Positions 47,757 through 56,713 of a DNA stretch of 64,000 nucleotides are shown here, piece by piece. Each line of letters begins with the position of its first letter. Within the stretch, counting starts at the first letter, position 1. Under the pieces are notes generated by a model that was not told where the DNA came from, made no database searches, and was given only the letters and a program-made list of their open reading frames with translations. Origin of the DNA: Bin87 sp965232895 (GTDB lineage Bacteria > Chloroflexota > Dehalococcoidia > Lucifugimonadales > UBA3495); NCBI GenBank assembly GCA_965232895.1, contig OZ247430.1:558001-622000 (forward strand), written 5' to 3'. The position numbers and the translations under genes were made by a program.

Positions 47757-48461
47757 CTACGCGGTGCGCAGGCGGTACGGCCGCAGCGATCCCTGCCGAA
47801 GCCCTTCCAGAGGGTGGAAGTCACCCCGATGGAGCGCGGCAAGGAACTGGGCCTCGTCGAAGATTTCGTCGGGGAACTCGGTCACGAACTTGCCCAGCCC
47901 GTGGGTACTGTGAGCGTCACTGCCCCCGGTCACCGGAAGGTTCAGCCGGTGGGCCACCTCGGCGGCGAAGCGATTTTCCTCGTCTGAAGTGCCCCCGTTG
48001 GCGATTTCGATGGCGTCGACCAGTTTGAATACCGCATGTTCCATCGCCGTCTCGGCATCTTGGGGTATAGGTTCGTTGGGATCCGGATAGAGGTAAGGTC
48101 GGGTCCGGTGGTGTTGTCCGAGGACGCCCCGGAACGGGTGCGCCGACACTACGAAACCGCCGGCAGCGTGGGCAGCCTTGCTCAGCTCCTCGGCGCGGTG
48201 GAATCCGCTCTGGTACCGGTCCACGCCGAACGCCAGGATGTGACCCATATCGGTGTCGGCTTCCATGGCGCGGATCAGCACCACGTTATGTTTGGCAGCG
48301 AAGGCGGCGAATTCGTGCCGGTCCCAGGGCCCGGCGTGTTCCGTGATGCACAGGCCGCGCAATCCCAAACGTTCTGCCTCAAGGATGAGGTCTTCGGGCG
48401 AAAGGCTGGAATCGGCGCTACCTTTGGTCGTATGGATGTGCAAATCAAAAACGCGTGACAT
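47757..48461 (-). CDS. PHP-domain metal-dependent phosphoesterase
   Basis: A PHP-fold protein of 234 residues. The first metal motif is FDLHIHTTKGSADSSLSPEDL, then ITEHAGPWDRHEF, an acidic ligand in MEADTDMGHILAFG, VVSAHPFRG and GGSDAHSTHGLG. Relatives include histidinol phosphatase and nucleotide phosphoesterases; the substrate is unknown. I chose the ATG at 48461; the frame to 48548 adds 29 non-family residues. It lies 32 bp upstream of dinG. Confidence 0.88.
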   Translation of the reverse strand: MSRVFDLHIHTTKGSADSSLSPEDLILEAERLGLRGLCITEHAGPWDRHEFAAFAAKHNVVLIRAMEADTDMGHILAFGVDRYQSGFHRAEELSKAAHAAGGFVVSAHPFRGVLGQHHRTRPYLYPDPNEPIPQDAETAMEHAVFKLVDAIEIANGGTSDEENRFAAEVAHRLNLPVTGGSDAHSTHGLGKFVTEFPDEIFDEAQFLAALHRGDFHPLEGLRQGSLRPYRLRTA

Positions 48462-48583
48462 AAGCTCTACCAGTCTATGCGCAGCCCGAAGCGGCGTCAA
48501 CGCCGACTCGTTCTCACGCGTACCCAGTTTGACAACTACGGGAGCCAATTTACATCGATAAACAGCTGGACTTTACGCATTTA

Positions 48584-49957
48584 CTATGCGTAGGCCAGGG
48601 AGGTTATGATCTTGTGGTGGCGGGTGAGTTGGCTTTTAGCCATGTTGGCTGGTTTTAGCGACCTGGGAAAATCCTCCGTGGCGGGCCACAGGTGGCAGCG
48701 CACCAAGGCCAGGGCGTCGCTGAAAGTGGGCTGGGGTTTGGGGTACCAGGCTGCGGCCCGGCAGGGCATGGGTTCCGAATGTTGCAGTTGGTGGGCGGCG
48801 AGGGTTACCCAGGAGAACAAGCCCAGCAGGACCGGCGTGGTGCGGGCGATGGCCCGGTGGGACCATTGGCGTTGGGTTTCCACGCCCAGGTGGGCGCGCA
48901 CTTCTCGGAAAGTGACTTCCAGTTGCCAGCGCAGCACAAACCACTGGACGATCTGGGCAGGATCGGCGTTGGGGTCGGTGCAGAGCCGGGCCTGGGCTGG
49001 AACCGGTGTTGGGGGTCGCGGAGCAGCGCCCAGCGGATGGGCAAGGGCGGCTTGCCGGAGACGTACCAGAGGGCGGTGTGGGAGGTCAGTTCCACGGTAC
49101 GGGCGCGACCGCCGTACCAGGCCACCGACACCGTGGTCCAGGGCGTGTTGGGATGATTGAGCAATTGGCCCAGGGAGGTTTGTCGTGGGCCGATGATGCG
49201 GGACCGTCCCCGCTGGTGGGGTTGGCGTGCTGGGGGCGGATCGTAGAGACGGGCGTCCAGCCGCAGGCGGGTGATGAAGGTTACCGGTTGGGACAGGGCG
49301 CGGCAGAAGTTCAGCAGGTCCAAAGCGGCATAGGCGCCGTCGCCCACTACCACCAGGTCTCGGTCGGGCAGCCACCGACGCAGTTGCCGGATCAGCTGCC
49401 GGGCCCAGTCGGTGAGTTTCTTGGGCTGGCGACCCTGGGCTCGGTAGTAGGGTTCCGAGGGCGCCAGCACGGTGAGCAGGGGCAATGCCCACACTCGGCC
49501 CGCCCCGGGGATCGGTCCCAGCCACATCAGGGAGATCCAGCATCAGGGAGATCCAGCGCAAACCGCTGGCCTTGACCACGTGGCCCCGATGGGAACGGGC
49601 CGCGTCTCGGTAGGTCCCTTTGGCCTTGATCCGAGGACCCCGGCGGCGCTCCAACGTCTCGTCGATGCCAAACACCAGGGGGCCTCGGCTCGGGCCAAAG
49701 TGTTCCAACAGCAAACCCAGCAGGATGCGGGCCGACCGCCGGGGCGACCACACCGCCCGGTTGAGCACCTCGTGGTACCGAGCATAGTCATAGTGATGGC
49801 TGCGGCCCATGACCCGCAAAGCCTGGGCCACGGTGCGCTGCCCCGTGGTCAGTACGGCGCCCACCAGCAGCAACTGGGCTTTGCTCCAGGTAGGTTTGCT
49901 GAACAGCGTTGCAAAGGGCATGAGTACGGCTACAATGGCATCGGGCAGGGTGAGCAT
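48584..49957 (-). pseudogene. DDE transposase (IS701/DDE_5-like) with two compensating frameshifts
   Basis: A single open frame of 457 codons exists, but only its ends are transposase sequence: VFGIDETLERRRG and KAKGTYRDAARSHRGH at the front, and RWQLEVTFREVRAHLG at the back. The true middle (RVWALPLLTVLAPSEPYYRA, VVVGDGAYAALDLL, VTFITRLRLDARLYD) is in another frame, 49527 to about 48995. A 16-bp tandem duplication (49525-49556) shifts the frame, and a one-base loss in the GGG at 48994-48996 restores it. The hybrid ORF would lose the second catalytic aspartate (VVVGDGAY). Confidence 0.85.
49525..49556 (-). repeat. 16-bp tandem duplication that breaks the transposase frame
   Basis: Two identical adjacent copies, 49525-49540 and 49541-49556 (CATCAGGGAGATCCAG). 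Removing one copy joins LRWISLM directly to WLGPIPGAGR, restoring the expected protein. Sixteen bases shift the frame by one. Confidence 0.9.
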
Positions 49958-50073
49958 GACTGCACCTTCCGTGGAAAGTCGGGGCAGTCAGCTTACCCTG
50001 TTTTATACTTTTCCTAAATTTTGCGTAAAGTCCAGAACAGGATAGACCGGATGATGGCGTGCGGGTGGGGCGT

Positions 50074-50223
50074 TCAATTTTCAGCATCGTCAAGAGCGCG
50101 GGAGCGTTCACAATAATCAATCAAATCCTGTTCATCCGGTGCATCGATGTAAAAGACAAAATGGGTACGCGTGAGCGCAATGACCGGTTTGCAGAAATTG
50201 GGTCCGCATGAGCGACTCGTCAT
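50074..50223 (-). CDS. Small ORF of 49 residues, possible gene remnant
   Basis: The frame reads from MTSRSCGPNF through TRTHFVFYIDAPDEQDLIDY to DDAEN. I do not recognise it; the HFVFYID segment is faintly like the C-terminal strand of ParE/RelE toxins. It lies just outside the right end of the degraded IS, on lower-GC DNA, and may be the remainder of a gene disrupted nearby. The longer frame to 50967 is antisense to the dehydrogenase gene. Confidence 0.25.
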   Translation of the reverse strand: MTSRSCGPNFCKPVIALTRTHFVFYIDAPDEQDLIDYCERSRALDDAEN

Positions 50224-50298
50224 GGCAGACGGTTCGCCTCTGATAGAATGCGGTCGAATCCCTTCTTTGAAGAGCGATATTCCCAGGAGATGAAAGAG

Positions 50299-51234
50299 AT
50301 GGCGAAAGTAGGTTTTATCGGTCTCGGAACCATGGGCGCCAGCATGGCGTACAACTGCCTGAGCGGCGGAAACGAGATGGTAGTCCACGACATCCGGCGG
50401 GAAGCCGCAACCCAGCACCTGGAAGCGGGGGCACAGTGGGCCGACACCCCACGAGAGGTGGCCGAGGCCACCGACGTGGTGTTCACCTCGCTGCCCGGCC
50501 CGGTCGAGGTCGAAGCCGTGTCGCTGGGTGAAGACGGGATCATGTCGGGCATGGCCGCCGGCAAGACCTACTTTGACCTCAGCACCAGCTCGCCCACCCT
50601 GATCCGGCAGATCCACGACCGCGTGGCGGAGCAGGGCATCAACGTGCTGGACGCGCCGGTGAGCGGCGGTCCGGCCGGCGCCGCCAGCGGCCGGCTCGCC
50701 ATCTGGGTCGGCGGAGACAAGGCGGTGTTTGACCAGCACAAAGCCGTCCTCGACTCCATCGGCGACGCCGCCTACTATGTCGGCCCCATCGGCAGCGGGG
50801 CCGTCGCCAAGCTGGTGCACAACTGCGCCGGCTACATCGTCCAGACCGCCCTGGCCGAGGTGTTCACCATGGGCATCAAGGCAGGCGTGGACCCGCTGGC
50901 GCTGTGGCTGGCGGTGCGCAAAGGGGCCGGCGGACGCCGCGGGATGTTCGAGGGGCTTGCCCAGCACTTCCTGATCAACGACTACGATCCGCCGGACTTC
51001 GCCCTGCGGCTGGCCCGCAAGGACGTGGACCTGGCCGTAGCGGTTGGCCGCGAGTTCGACGTACCCATGAAACTGGCCAACACGACGCTGGCTGAGATGA
51101 CTGAGGCCATCAATCGAGGCTGGGCCGGTCGCGACTCCCGGGTGGCAATGCTCTTGCAGGAGGAGCGGGCCGGCATCGAGGTCGAAGTCGACCCGGAGGA
51201 TCTGCGGCGGGCGCTGGAAGAACAGGGCGGGTGA
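50299..51234 (+). CDS. 3-hydroxyisobutyrate dehydrogenase family oxidoreductase
   Basis: A beta-hydroxyacid dehydrogenase of 311 residues: NAD(P) motif VGFIGLGTMGASMAYNCLSGG, substrate motif LDAPVSGGPAGAASGRLAIWVGG, and catalytic lysine in GSGAVAKLVHNCAG. Substrate specificity is not resolved. The AGGAG 9 nt before the ATG at 50299 decides the start; earlier in-frame ATGs at 50248 and 50290 are poorly spaced. It is a paralogue of the gene at 31699. Confidence 0.92.
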   Translation: MAKVGFIGLGTMGASMAYNCLSGGNEMVVHDIRREAATQHLEAGAQWADTPREVAEATDVVFTSLPGPVEVEAVSLGEDGIMSGMAAGKTYFDLSTSSPTLIRQIHDRVAEQGINVLDAPVSGGPAGAASGRLAIWVGGDKAVFDQHKAVLDSIGDAAYYVGPIGSGAVAKLVHNCAGYIVQTALAEVFTMGIKAGVDPLALWLAVRKGAGGRRGMFEGLAQHFLINDYDPPDFALRLARKDVDLAVAVGREFDVPMKLANTTLAEMTEAINRGWAGRDSRVAMLLQEERAGIEVEVDPEDLRRALEEQGG

Positions 51235-51286
51235 AAGTACTCCATGATAGGGTTAAAAATCCTGAGCCACAACTTGGGACGGCACG

Positions 51287-52474
51287 ATGATCATCAACCG
51301 CCTAAAACTAGCCAACTGGCGCAATTTCACGGAAGTTGACATTCCTTTGGGTGAACGCGCTTTCGTCATAGGGCCGAATGCTTCCGGCAAATCCAACTTG
51401 CTTGATGCGATCCAGTTTTTGCGGGACGTAGCCAAACGGGAAGGCGGGGGGCTGCAAGTGGCTATCCGTCAGCGCGGAGGAGTGCGGCGCTTACGTAGTT
51501 TGGCGGCGCACTCTGGATCTGGAGTTTGCATTGAGGCGCACTTGACCAGCGACACCGAAGACCCTATCGAATGGGTATATCGTTTGACTTTCACTGTAGA
51601 GCGCTCAGGCAACCATCGCGTTTTGGTCCAAGAAGAAACCGTCTCCAAAAATGGTGTAGTCCTCTTGAACCGGCCGGATGAGGAAGACAGACGCGATTCA
51701 GAAAGGCTTACGGCAACTGCACTAGAACAGATCAATGTTAACAGGTCGTTTAGGGAGATCGCAGAGTTTTTCAACGAGGTTAAGTACCTGCATCTAGTGC
51801 CCCAGCTGTTGAGGCATGGTGCTGAAATAGGCGGCAATCGGTTGGAAAACGATCCCTTCGGCCAAGGATTCTTGGAAAGGATAGCCAACACCAATAGCAA
51901 CACCAGAAAAAGTCGGTTGAACAAGATCGCTACCGCCTTGTCATACATCGTTCCAGAGTTGGTGGAAATCGCGTTTGAACGTGATAGCAGTGGACAACCC
52001 CATTTGAAAGCGCGGTTTGAAAATTGGCGGTTGAATGACGTGTGGCAACAGGAGGATCAATTCTCGGACGGAACTTTGCGACTCATCGGCCTGTTTTGGT
52101 CCTTGTTGGATCGAGGAGGCCTTTTGCTTCTAGAAGAGCCTGAGATTTCCCTTAACCGTGACATCATCTTGAGACTAGCTGGCCTCATTTACGAGTTGAG
52201 CCGTCCTAGCCGGCGACGCCGGGATGGTGAACGCCATAGCGAACGTCGGCAGGTGATCCTCACTACTCACAGTTCAGACCTGCTCTGCGACCAAGGCATC
52301 GACGGGTGGGAGGTTTTTTACATCACGCCCGGCAAGGATGGGTCAGAGGTAACTGCGATGGCGGAGGATCCGGGGACGCGAGAGTTGCTGCAGGCGGGAG
52401 TAATGCCCGGCGAGATTGCACCTTTCAGAAACAAAGGATACCAACTGCCTTTGGGGTTGGGGTTGTCAGGTTAG
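51287..52474 (+). CDS. AAA family ATPase (RecF/SMC/OLD-like)
   Basis: A protein of 395 residues with an ABC/SMC-type ATPase head. The N-terminus IINRLKLANWRNFTEVDIPLG leads into Walker A IGPNASGKSNLLDAI. After a long central insert come the signature-like QFSDGTLRLIGLFW, Walker B LLLLEEPEISL and the switch THSSDLL. GC is below the genome level. A TOPRIM-like gene follows after 7 bp. The pair resembles two-gene defence modules with a RecF-like ATPase and an effector, but I cannot assign a named system. Confidence 0.82.
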   Translation: MIINRLKLANWRNFTEVDIPLGERAFVIGPNASGKSNLLDAIQFLRDVAKREGGGLQVAIRQRGGVRRLRSLAAHSGSGVCIEAHLTSDTEDPIEWVYRLTFTVERSGNHRVLVQEETVSKNGVVLLNRPDEEDRRDSERLTATALEQINVNRSFREIAEFFNEVKYLHLVPQLLRHGAEIGGNRLENDPFGQGFLERIANTNSNTRKSRLNKIATALSYIVPELVEIAFERDSSGQPHLKARFENWRLNDVWQQEDQFSDGTLRLIGLFWSLLDRGGLLLLEEPEISLNRDIILRLAGLIYELSRPSRRRRDGERHSERRQVILTTHSSDLLCDQGIDGWEVFYITPGKDGSEVTAMAEDPGTRELLQAGVMPGEIAPFRNKGYQLPLGLGLSG

Positions 52475-52481
52475 TGATCCG

Positions 52482-53090
52482 ATGGTGGCAATAGCGGTAG
52501 AGGACATAGTATCCCAGGCAGTAGCGCAGCGACTCATCTCCGAGTACGCTCCCGGTTTAGAGTGCACGCAGGTCTACGGATTGTCCGGCTTCGGCGAATT
52601 GAAGCGCAAGATGCCAACTTTTGACAAGATCGCTCAATATCGTGAGCCGATAATGGTCTTAACCGATTTGGACGACCTCCAATTGTGTCTTGCTCAGTTC
52701 CGATCAGAGTGGTGCCACAGTTTGCAAATGCCCCCCGACTTTATGTTCCGGGTCGCGGTGGCGGAGATAGAAGCGTGGCTACTGGCCGACCGCGGTCGCA
52801 TAGCGGGATGGCTAGGTATTTCCGAATCTCTCATTCCCCGACTTCCAGAGACGATACCGCAGCCGAAAGAATGCCTCGTGGAGTTGGCGCGCCGCAGTCG
52901 CTATCGCAGGCTGAGAGAAGCCTTAGTTCCTCAACCCGGCAGCACAAGAGCCACAGGGCCGGGGTACAATGACCGTGTGAGTGATTTTGCTACCGTGAAT
53001 TGGAACCCAAGCGCCGCTCGCACAATTGCGCCGAGCTTGGACCGGGCAATCGTCCGCATCGGTGAGTTAGCGCATCGCCAGTCGTCCTAA
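52482..53090 (+). CDS. DUF4276/TOPRIM-like protein, partner of the ATPase
   Basis: A soluble 202-residue protein. Likely metal-binding acidic patches are VED near residue 7, TDLDD at 61-65 and EIEAWLLAD at 95-103. This layout is seen in DUF4276/RloB-like TOPRIM-fold proteins encoded after RecF-like ATPases. Assignment is by motif pattern only. The ATG at 52482 lies 7 bp after the ATPase stop; the frame reaching back to 52416 overlaps it. It converges on gcvPB with a 4-bp overlap. Confidence 0.6.
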   Translation: MVAIAVEDIVSQAVAQRLISEYAPGLECTQVYGLSGFGELKRKMPTFDKIAQYREPIMVLTDLDDLQLCLAQFRSEWCHSLQMPPDFMFRVAVAEIEAWLLADRGRIAGWLGISESLIPRLPETIPQPKECLVELARRSRYRRLREALVPQPGSTRATGPGYNDRVSDFATVNWNPSAARTIAPSLDRAIVRIGELAHRQSS

Positions 53091-54556
53091 TCCGCGGCCG
53101 CCTCCCAGCGCAACACCGGGCGCCGTGCCGCCGTAGCTTCGTCAAGCCGCGAAACCGGCGTGGTGTGCGGGGCCTGCTGAACCAGTTCTGGTTCGGAGGT
53201 GGCCTCTGAGTCGATGACGCGCAGGGCATCGATGAACGCGTCCAGCGTTTCCTTGGTTTCCGACTCGGTGGGCTCGATCATCAGGGCTTCGTGGACGATC
53301 AAGGGGAAGTACATCGTCGGCGCGTGGAAACCGTAGTCCAGGAGCCGCTTCGCCACTTCCAGGCCGCTGACCCCACGCTCACGCTGCCGGTCGGCGGAGA
53401 ATACCACCTCGTGCATGCACGTGCGGTCGTAGGGCAGTTCGTAAATATCCTTGAGCGACTCCATGATGTAGTTGGCGTTGAGGACAGCGTTACCGCTGAT
53501 GGAGAGCAGACCGGCCGCGCCGAGGGTGCGGATGTAGGTGTAGGCGCGAACCAGCACGCCAAAGTTGCCGTGGAACCCGCTGATCTTGCCGATGCTCTGT
53601 TCGGGCTCAACCAGGGAGTACTCGCCGTCGTCGTTCACTGCCACGACCGGAGCGGCCAGATAGGGCGCCAGGTTCTCACCGCAACAGACGGGACCGGCGC
53701 CGGGTCCGCCGCCGCCGTGCGGAGTGCTGAAGGTCTTGTGCAGGTTCAGGTGGCAGACGTCGAAACCCAGCTCTCCGAGCTTGGCACGCCCGAGCAGCGC
53801 GTTCATGTTCGCGCCGTCGCCGTAAACCAGGCCGCCGCAATCGTGGACGATCTGGCAGACCTCGAGGATGTTGGTGTCGAACAGTCCCAGCGTGCTGGGC
53901 AGGGTGATCATCACGCCGGCCAGGTCATCGCCGGCAATCTCCCTCAAGGCAGCGAGATCGGTGTTGCCGTCGGCGTCGGACGGGATGGTTACCACGTCGA
54001 AGCCGGCCATCGCCGCCGAGGCGGGGTTGGTGCCGTGGGCGCTGTCCGGGATGCCCATCTTGGTGCGGCCGGAGTCGCCGCGGGCCAGGTGATACGCGCG
54101 CATCATGAGCACGCCGCCCAGCTCCCCGTGGGCGCCGGCGAGGGTGGCCAGGCTGGTGGCGTCCATGCCGGTGACCTCGGTCAGGAAGTCCTGCAACCTA
54201 TAGAGCAGCTCCAGCGCTCCCTGGGATTGCTCGGCCGGCTGCTGGGGATGGATTCCAGCGAACCCGGGCAGGAAGGCAACCTCATCGTTGATCTTGGGGT
54301 TGTACTTCATGGTGCACGAACCCAGCGGGTAGAAGTGGGTATCGATGCTGAAGTTCAACTGGCTCAGGGAGGTGAAATACTGCACCACCTCGGGCTCCGA
54401 AACCTCGGGGAGCGGCAGATCGTCCCGCAGGTAAGCTGCGTCCGGCAGAGGGGCAGCGGGCACGTCCAGACCGGGAGTGACCACCCCGACCCGACCCGGC
54501 ACACTGCGGTCCATCAGCAGCCTCGTGGTGTCTCGGTTGCCGCCTTTGTTTAACAT
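53087..54556 (-). CDS. gcvPB: Glycine dehydrogenase (decarboxylating) subunit 2
   Basis: The PLP-carrying half of the split glycine-cleavage P-protein, 489 residues. Features are FYPLGSCTMKYNPK, SAHGTNPASAAMAGF, VYGDGANMNALLG and the PLP lysine in CHLNLHKTFSTPHGGGGPGAGPV. The C-terminal tail is rich in Pro/Ala/Arg and variable. The ATG at 54556 (MLNKGGNRD) has AGGAG about 10 nt upstream; the frame to 54625 adds 23 doubtful residues. The partner gcvPA is 0.8 kb upstream. Confidence 0.95.
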   Translation of the reverse strand: MLNKGGNRDTTRLLMDRSVPGRVGVVTPGLDVPAAPLPDAAYLRDDLPLPEVSEPEVVQYFTSLSQLNFSIDTHFYPLGSCTMKYNPKINDEVAFLPGFAGIHPQQPAEQSQGALELLYRLQDFLTEVTGMDATSLATLAGAHGELGGVLMMRAYHLARGDSGRTKMGIPDSAHGTNPASAAMAGFDVVTIPSDADGNTDLAALREIAGDDLAGVMITLPSTLGLFDTNILEVCQIVHDCGGLVYGDGANMNALLGRAKLGELGFDVCHLNLHKTFSTPHGGGGPGAGPVCCGENLAPYLAAPVVAVNDDGEYSLVEPEQSIGKISGFHGNFGVLVRAYTYIRTLGAAGLLSISGNAVLNANYIMESLKDIYELPYDRTCMHEVVFSADRQRERGVSGLEVAKRLLDYGFHAPTMYFPLIVHEALMIEPTESETKETLDAFIDALRVIDSEATSEPELVQQAPHTTPVSRLDEATAARRPVLRWEAAAD

Positions 54557-54666
54557 CGTCCGTAGTCTCCTGGTGTTGCGGCCACTGCTTGCCCGAGTGT
54601 CGGGGTTGCGGGCCGGAATAGCCAATTCATCGATTTTTCAATGTCTAATTTCCGCGGGACCCGCCC

Positions 54667-55290
54667 TCACGGTGAGCGTTTCACCCGGCGACTTCCCAGG
54701 GACAAGATACGGTCGCCCTGCCAAGTCCACACTACACTCACCAGCACAGCCGCCGCCATGCTCGACACGAAGGCCGCGATGCCTCCCCAGGGGAGCAACC
54801 AGGTGGTCCCAAAAATCGCGAACAGAACGGCCATGGCAATCAGCCAGAAAATCGTGCGCGTCCAAATGCGCCGATTCAGTCTCCGGTCCGTGGCGCGCAC
54901 GATCTCCTCGACCTCTTCCGGGGTAGCGTCGTCCCAGCGGGCCATCTGGGCGTTCATGTGGCGGATCTGCCTCCGGACAGCAATGGACCCGCAAACGAAC
55001 ATGCTGCACGAGACGCCGCACATCAGCGCGATTCCTGCCAGAAACCCAATCTCGAACCACCACTCGCCTGCGGGCAGCCAGGCGGCGCGACCGACGAGCA
55101 GCGCCCGAGCGATCACCAGCGCCAGCATGACCCCGGCCAGCGAAAAACCCACGGCGAACAGCGTGGGTTCCCGGACCCACAGCCCAAGCCATTTGACGTA
55201 TCCCTCTCGATCTGCCGAAGGCGCTTCGTCTTCGAAGGGATCGGTATAGCGCCGCATTCGGCGCAGTTGGGACAAGTCGCGGTCAATCAT
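54667..55290 (-). CDS. Integral membrane protein between gcvPA and gcvPB
   Basis: A 207-residue protein, not recognised. Four hydrophobic segments (about residues 42-62, 77-105, 145-168 and 170-190) surround a charged loop (RRQIRHMNAQMARWDDATPEEVEEIVRATDRRLNRR). It is oriented with the two glycine-cleavage genes, lying 76 bp after gcvPA and 110 bp before gcvPB, so co-transcription is likely. No link to glycine metabolism is evident from sequence. Confidence 0.65.
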   Translation of the reverse strand: MIDRDLSQLRRMRRYTDPFEDEAPSADREGYVKWLGLWVREPTLFAVGFSLAGVMLALVIARALLVGRAAWLPAGEWWFEIGFLAGIALMCGVSCSMFVCGSIAVRRQIRHMNAQMARWDDATPEEVEEIVRATDRRLNRRIWTRTIFWLIAMAVLFAIFGTTWLLPWGGIAAFVSSMAAAVLVSVVWTWQGDRILSLGSRRVKRSP

Positions 55291-55366
55291 GGCGAATCAC
55301 CTGTATCGTTACGGCCTGGCATGGATGCTCGCGTCCGTCGTCGGACCGGCTCCAAGTAGATATCCG

Positions 55367-56692
55367 TTACTTGTCCGCCCGCAACGCGTCCACCAGCAGG
55401 TCGATGTCCTCGCGGGAGTTCATCTCGGTAACGCAGAGAAGCATGCCGTTTTCGAAGCGGTCACTCACGTCAAGGCCGCCCAGGATGTTGCGTTCCATGA
55501 GCCGGCGGTTGACCTTTGCCGGGGCTTCGGGACAGCCGACCACAAACTCCTGGAAGAACTCTCCCGACTGCGGCAGGGAATATCCGTCCAGGCCAGCGAT
55601 GGCAGAGGCGGCGTAGTGCGCCTTGTGATAGCAGAGTTCGGCGACCTGGCGGAGCCCGTGGCGACCCATCGCGGCCAGGTAAATGGTGGACGCCAGGGCG
55701 TACAGCGCCTCGTTGGTGCAGATGTTGGAGGTTGCCCGCTCACGACGGATGTGCTGCTCGCGGGTCTGCAGGGTCAGCACATAGCCGGTGCGACCCTGGG
55801 TGTCGGTGGTGCGGCCCACCAAACGGCTGGGCATCTGGCGGATGTACTGCTGTTTGCAGCTGAACAAGCCCAGGTACGGGCCGCCAAATGAAGGCGGAAT
55901 TCCGATGGGCTGGCCCTCGCCGGTCACGATGTCAGCGCCGAACCCACCCGGGGGTTTGAGCATCCCCATGGCCAGCGGGTCGGCTGACACCACCAGCAGG
56001 GCTCCGTCGTCGTGGGCGGTGGCCGCCAGGCCGGCCAGATCGTCGAGGCCGCCGTAGAAGTTCGGATACTGGGCCACCACGCCGGCGGTTGCCTCCGTGA
56101 CGCTGGCGCCGATATCCGCCGTTGGGACAATGTCGATGGCGACCCCCTGGGCCTGGCAATAAGTGGCGATTACCTGGCGGTAGGCCGGGGCCACGGTGTC
56201 GCTGACTACCACCTGCTGCCGGCGCGTGACCCGGCAGGCCATCAGCACCGCTTCGGCCAAGCTCGTGGCGCTGTCGTACATGCCGGCGTTAGCCACTTCC
56301 ATACCGTAGAGGGAGCTGATCATCGTCTGAAACTCAAAGATGACCTGAAGGGTGCCTTGGGACACCTCTGGCTGGTAGGGAGTGTAGGCAGTCAGAAATT
56401 CGCCACGGGTCATGACCGCTTTCACTATGGACGGGATGAAATGGTAATAGCTGCCGGCCCCCAGGAAGGAGGGGCCGCTGGCCAAAGGTCGATTTCGCCC
56501 CGCCATCGCACCGAGTTCCCGCTGGATTTCCAACTCCGACATGGGGTCGGGGAGCCGCAGCGGCGGGTTCCGGTAATCGTCCGGTATATCGGCGAACAGA
56601 TCGTCGACGCTGCTCAGGCCCACCGCGGACAGCAGTTCATCCTGCTCGGCGATGGTGTTGGGGATGTAGTGTGATTGAAAATTGGTGACCAT
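55367..56692 (-). CDS. gcvPA: Glycine dehydrogenase (decarboxylating) subunit 1
   Basis: The N-terminal-type half of split P-protein, 441 residues. Typical features are HYIPNTIAEQDELLSAVG at the N-terminus, FLGAGSYYHFIPSIVKAVMTRGEFLTAYTPYQPEVSQGTLQ and NAGMYDSATSLAEA. It forms an alpha2-beta2 enzyme with GcvPB that decarboxylates glycine. No gcvT or gcvH is in the window. No strong ribosome site is seen at ATG 56692. Confidence 0.95.
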   Translation of the reverse strand: MVTNFQSHYIPNTIAEQDELLSAVGLSSVDDLFADIPDDYRNPPLRLPDPMSELEIQRELGAMAGRNRPLASGPSFLGAGSYYHFIPSIVKAVMTRGEFLTAYTPYQPEVSQGTLQVIFEFQTMISSLYGMEVANAGMYDSATSLAEAVLMACRVTRRQQVVVSDTVAPAYRQVIATYCQAQGVAIDIVPTADIGASVTEATAGVVAQYPNFYGGLDDLAGLAATAHDDGALLVVSADPLAMGMLKPPGGFGADIVTGEGQPIGIPPSFGGPYLGLFSCKQQYIRQMPSRLVGRTTDTQGRTGYVLTLQTREQHIRRERATSNICTNEALYALASTIYLAAMGRHGLRQVAELCYHKAHYAASAIAGLDGYSLPQSGEFFQEFVVGCPEAPAKVNRRLMERNILGGLDVSDRFENGMLLCVTEMNSREDIDLLVDALRADK

Positions 56693-56713
56693 TCAGGGTT
56701 GCTCCGTTTTAGC

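Larger units (their letters stand above)
48566..50035 (-). mobile_element. Insertion sequence with degraded transposase, 1,470 bp
   Basis: The terminal inverted repeats are 14 bp and perfect: CTGGACTTTACGCA at 48566-48579 and its complement at 50022-50035. The bases AACAG precede the left end (48561-48565) and follow the right end (50036-50040), a 5-bp target duplication. One transposase gene fills the element but is frameshifted twice, so autonomous movement is unlikely. This element is unrelated to the IS at 13756. Confidence 0.85.

Noticed and set aside
50074..50967. A 297-codon minus-strand frame over the dehydrogenase gene at 50299
   Set aside because: All but the last 49 codons are antisense to a clear dehydrogenase; only the short distal part outside it is kept as a doubtful small ORF.
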